DNA of 53,537 nucleotides. Source: CAZJRB01 sp964547995 (GTDB lineage: Bacteria; Planctomycetota; Planctomycetia; Pirellulales; Thermoguttaceae). The stretch is taken from NCBI GenBank assembly GCA_964547995.1, contig CAZJRB010000040.1, positions 1-53,537 on the forward strand, read 5' to 3'. Shown here piece by piece: positions 51,168 through 53,537 of the stretch (its first letter is position 1; each line of letters begins with the position of its first letter). The translations under genes were made by a program, and so were the position numbers. A model generated the notes under the pieces. The model saw nothing but the letters and a program-made list of their open reading frames with translations, was not told the origin of the DNA and searched no databases.

Positions 51168-52232
51168 CTACCCGCACGCGATTGCCCGCACGCGACAGAA
51201 GTTGCGGACGATTCCCGCCTGTGCGATTTGGACTCGGGCGAGATGCTGCTGAGTTTCCGCCAGTTGATTTTCGCTCGTGACGTTCGGGTTGTGAACCAGC
51301 ACCATGGTGTCGAGCCGGCCGGCGAGCACTCCGCCCAACGCCGTCAAATCGTCTAGGGGCCCCATGTCGAGCAGCACCAGATCGTAATGATCGGCCAGCG
51401 TATCGATGGCCCCGAGCATTCGGGTTTCTACGATCGACGGTTGATCACTCTCGACTTCGGCGTCCGCTTCCGCACGGCTGATCGGCTGGCGAAGCGGAAC
51501 GACGGTGAGTCGATCTTGGACCGATCGGATCGCGACTGTCGCCAGGGACAATCGGCCGGCGAGCACACCTTCCCAGCCGCGTTCCGGCAAGAGCCTAAGG
51601 CGTCTGGCGAGATCGGGACGGGTGAGGTGGGCATCGACCAGCGCGACTCGTAATCTTCGTTCACCGAGTTGCCGGGCGACCGACAGGAGCAACGTGGTGC
51701 TCCCCTCGCCCCTGCGGCAACCGGCCATTCCGACTGCCGTTTGTCCTTGGCGCATCCCATCCATCAGCGCATCGGCCACATGGTCGATTTCCTCGTAGGC
51801 ATCCTCGTTGAGCCGGCGACAGATGACCGGCCAGTCAAAACGATAGACCTCCAATAGGGGCCGAAACGGCTCCGCGGCCGGCCCGACGTCGGGCGACTCT
51901 TCGACGGGCGGGAGATTCGATGCCGCCTTCACACTGCCGTCGAGTGTCGAGGCGTTGTTCAAAAACGGTCCGGGAATGATCGCCGCCGCAAGCTCCGAGG
52001 CCGGTTCGGACGCCGTCTTCTCGTCCACCGGGTGGTAGATCCCAAACAGGTCGTGCGGGTCGGGTGGAGAATCGACGGGCCGCTCCAAAACCCGACGCCG
52101 GATCGCGGAAGCCAAAGGAATCAACCTCGGGGCAGGCGGCGATTCCGGCCCCGGCGGAGGGCTCGGCGCCGGTGGCGGACTTGGCTCCGGCGGTCTGTAG
52201 GGCCTAATATCTGTTTGACCGGGCACGCTCAT
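51168..52232 (-). CDS. ParA/BY-kinase-like P-loop ATPase with altered Walker A
   Basis: This 354-residue protein has a proline-rich N-terminal region (PPEPSPPPAPSPPPGPESPP) and a C-terminal deviant P-loop domain of the CpsD/ParA type. AGCRRGEGSTTLLLSVARQL (residues about 170-189) is the Walker A region, but Ser stands where relatives have the ATP-binding Lys. RVALVDAHLTRPDLARRL is the A' motif (Asp200) and YDLVLLDMGPLDD the Walker B. CpsD-type kinases control exopolysaccharide chain length; here the missing Lys makes activity uncertain. ATG 52232 overlaps the end of the preceding gene by 29 bp. It could regulate export or envelope assembly with its neighbour. Confidence 0.85.
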   Translation of the reverse strand: MSVPGQTDIRPYRPPEPSPPPAPSPPPGPESPPAPRLIPLASAIRRRVLERPVDSPPDPHDLFGIYHPVDEKTASEPASELAAAIIPGPFLNNASTLDGSVKAASNLPPVEESPDVGPAAEPFRPLLEVYRFDWPVICRRLNEDAYEEIDHVADALMDGMRQGQTAVGMAGCRRGEGSTTLLLSVARQLGERRLRVALVDAHLTRPDLARRLRLLPERGWEGVLAGRLSLATVAIRSVQDRLTVVPLRQPISRAEADAEVESDQPSIVETRMLGAIDTLADHYDLVLLDMGPLDDLTALGGVLAGRLDTMVLVHNPNVTSENQLAETQQHLARVQIAQAGIVRNFCRVRAIACG

Positions 52233-53217
52233 GGGTCGTCCTGACGGAGGGGTTGGTGATGATGCCTTCCAGCCGGGCGCCGCCTGATTCGGCGCCCGGA
52301 TACGACGCGGCCGGAGGATACGCCGCCGGATACGACGACGCCGGAGGATACGACGCTGCCGGATACGAGATGCTCGACGGGTAGGATGCGCCCGGCCCCG
52401 TCGCCGGATACGATGTTGCCGGGTATCGTGTCGCCGGTGCTGCCGTCGGGTACTCTGTTGCCGGTGCTGTCGCGTGGCGGCGGTAATCGGATCGGGCCTG
52501 GTATTGCGGCTGGCGAACAGGATAATCGTAAGTCGTTCGAGGCGAGGTCGGCTCGGCCGGTTCGGGAATCGCGTTCCGGTCCGGTGGAACCGGCATGACG
52601 TCCGGCGGCGGTTGATATTGTTCGCCGTAACCGGGCATCGGCGGCTCGACTTCATACGGACCGCTATAGCCGGATGTCTCGTTGGGGGCCGTCGACGCCG
52701 GGGCACTTTGCGGTAGCATCCAGGCGGGTGTCGGGGCGGCGACTTCGTGCTGCACCGGGCCGGAGCCACCCGTGTCGGGAATCGCGAGATTCGGTCCGCC
52801 CGGAATCTCGAAATTCAACTCCGCCGGTGGAGTCGCCATGGTCGGGGCGACTACGTGCGGCGTGGCGTTGGGGTCGAACACCGGGGCCTCCGGGGCCTTG
52901 GGTGCGAGCACTTTGTCACCCTCTATTCTCGGTTTGCGGAGCACGAACGAGGCAACTGCCACCAACAGAAGGAGCGCGCCCCCGCCAATCAGCAGCTTGA
53001 TCGCAAGCGGTCGGCTGATGATGCGGCCGTCGCCGCGCCGCAAGTCTCTCCAACGCGAGGGGCGTGAAGTTTCCGCCTCATCGACATCGGGGACCTGCGC
53101 CAACACCTTCGCGTGCGTCCCGCCCGAGGGGATCGCGGTCGGCACCGTTCCCGCAATTGCTTCCCGGTCGAATACCCCTTCGCCCCTCGAAACCCGATCC
53201 TCTTCAGGATAACGCAT
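52204..53217 (-). CDS. Single-pass membrane protein with proline/tyrosine-rich repeats
   Basis: This 337-residue protein of unknown family has an N-terminal cytoplasmic part of about 70 residues and one transmembrane helix (LAIKLLIGGGALLLLVAVAS). A long low-complexity C-terminal region follows, rich in Pro, Tyr, Ala and Ser, with repeats such as SYPAASYPPASSYPAAYPPA. The tail ends GARLEGIITNPSVRTTHERA. ATG 53217 is preferred, because an aaggga sequence precedes it at the right distance; a TTG two codons earlier is possible. It overlaps the ATPase gene, so the two are coupled. The layout (membrane protein followed by a CpsD-like ATPase) recalls the split Wzz/CpsC-CpsD kinase pairs, although the known fold is not recognised. 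Beyond it, 53218-53537 shows no gene. Confidence 0.75.
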   Translation of the reverse strand: MRYPEEDRVSRGEGVFDREAIAGTVPTAIPSGGTHAKVLAQVPDVDEAETSRPSRWRDLRRGDGRIISRPLAIKLLIGGGALLLLVAVASFVLRKPRIEGDKVLAPKAPEAPVFDPNATPHVVAPTMATPPAELNFEIPGGPNLAIPDTGGSGPVQHEVAAPTPAWMLPQSAPASTAPNETSGYSGPYEVEPPMPGYGEQYQPPPDVMPVPPDRNAIPEPAEPTSPRTTYDYPVRQPQYQARSDYRRHATAPATEYPTAAPATRYPATSYPATGPGASYPSSISYPAASYPPASSYPAAYPPAASYPGAESGGARLEGIITNPSVRTTHERARSNRY

Positions 53218-53537
53218 ACCCAAATCCCTTTCTCATGTGGCAGCCGCAGCAGCCGGGAAACCGAAATACCCGAACGACAGATGTTCCGGCAAATCGACAA
53301 TTGTTCTTCAGCGCAAACGCGCACGGCGGACCCAATATCGCCCGCTCAACGGTTCTATCGGGTAGGGGTTTGAGTATTCTTGAGCATTATGTCACCTTTA
53401 CGGGCAAGGAAAGATGGACAATATAGGAAAAGCGTGAGCGTGTTCCGGATCAGGCGCCGTAGCGGCAGGTGAAATTTTCCCCATAGCTAGTGCCAGTCGG
53501 AAAAAGGCTGATTTGGCGTCAGGAAGCGGGCGAAAGC

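Noticed and set aside
52233..52769. N-terminal extension of the P-loop ATPase
   Set aside because: The frame is open but consists of Arg/Pro-rich sequence that overlaps the repeat tail of the preceding protein in another frame. ATG 52232 is more credible.

Overview
The window looks like chromosomal DNA of a planctomycete, probably Pirellulales-like. The signs are high GC coding sequence, a DUF1559 type IV-pilin-like protein, DAGLEHLKGL-type leucine-rich-repeat proteins, several Tat-exported Gfo/Idh/MocA oxidoreductases, a DUF1080 protein, PQQ-type beta-propellers, and genes with signal peptides throughout. No rRNA, tRNA, CRISPR array, phage module or transposase gene was seen.

Layout. Positions 1-2700 hold the 3' part of aroB, a Tat-exported oxidoreductase, and a chimeric pseudogene that carries a partial copy of it. 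Positions 2.8-9.5 kb hold one UroD-fold gene and a tightly coupled minus-strand operon: UroD-like protein, Na+/solute symporter, small membrane protein, sugar nucleotidyltransferase, galactokinase-like kinase. This order suggests uptake and activation of a galactose-like sugar. Positions 9.7-16.4 kb hold a plus-strand operon of exported proteins (FG-GAP propeller, Gfo/Idh/MocA, aldo/keto-reductase-like, esterase, kelch protein), followed by a 1478-residue multidomain PQQ-propeller protein with its own promoter. Positions 21.5-25.4 kb hold a TylF-type methyltransferase of lower GC, an LRR protein, a DUF1080 protein and a PQQ propeller. A sulfatase truncated by palindromic repeats and an unknown membrane protein follow. 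Positions 28-34.3 kb hold an iron/heme-type uptake locus (TonB, TonB-dependent receptor, HemP) with a secreted EF-hand/O-methyltransferase and a squalene-cyclase-repeat protein. Positions 35.2-42.7 kb hold a histidine kinase, a ketosynthase lacking its catalytic cysteine, a tandem-duplicated GNAT-like protein, an FkbM methyltransferase and an extended SDR, possibly lipid or glycolipid related. Positions 42.7-53.2 kb hold a membrane protein, an LRR protein with a promoter abutting its start codon, a DUF58/BatA pair, an agarase-like glycoside hydrolase, the DUF1559 protein, and a pair comprising a P-loop ATPase and a proline-rich membrane protein.

The strongest unexplained structure is a set of dispersed palindromic elements, mostly intergenic. 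One lies in frame inside the galactokinase. Two sit where a sulfatase has lost its C-terminal part. At 34.3-34.6 kb a 136-bp element with perfect 16-bp terminal inverted repeats has inserted into another palindromic repeat and is flanked by a 5-bp CAGTG duplication. The other candidates for novelty are the Cys-less ketosynthase next to the doubled GNAT-like protein, and the symporter with a GC-poor charged insertion. All functional statements rest on reading the translated sequences; no database search was possible.
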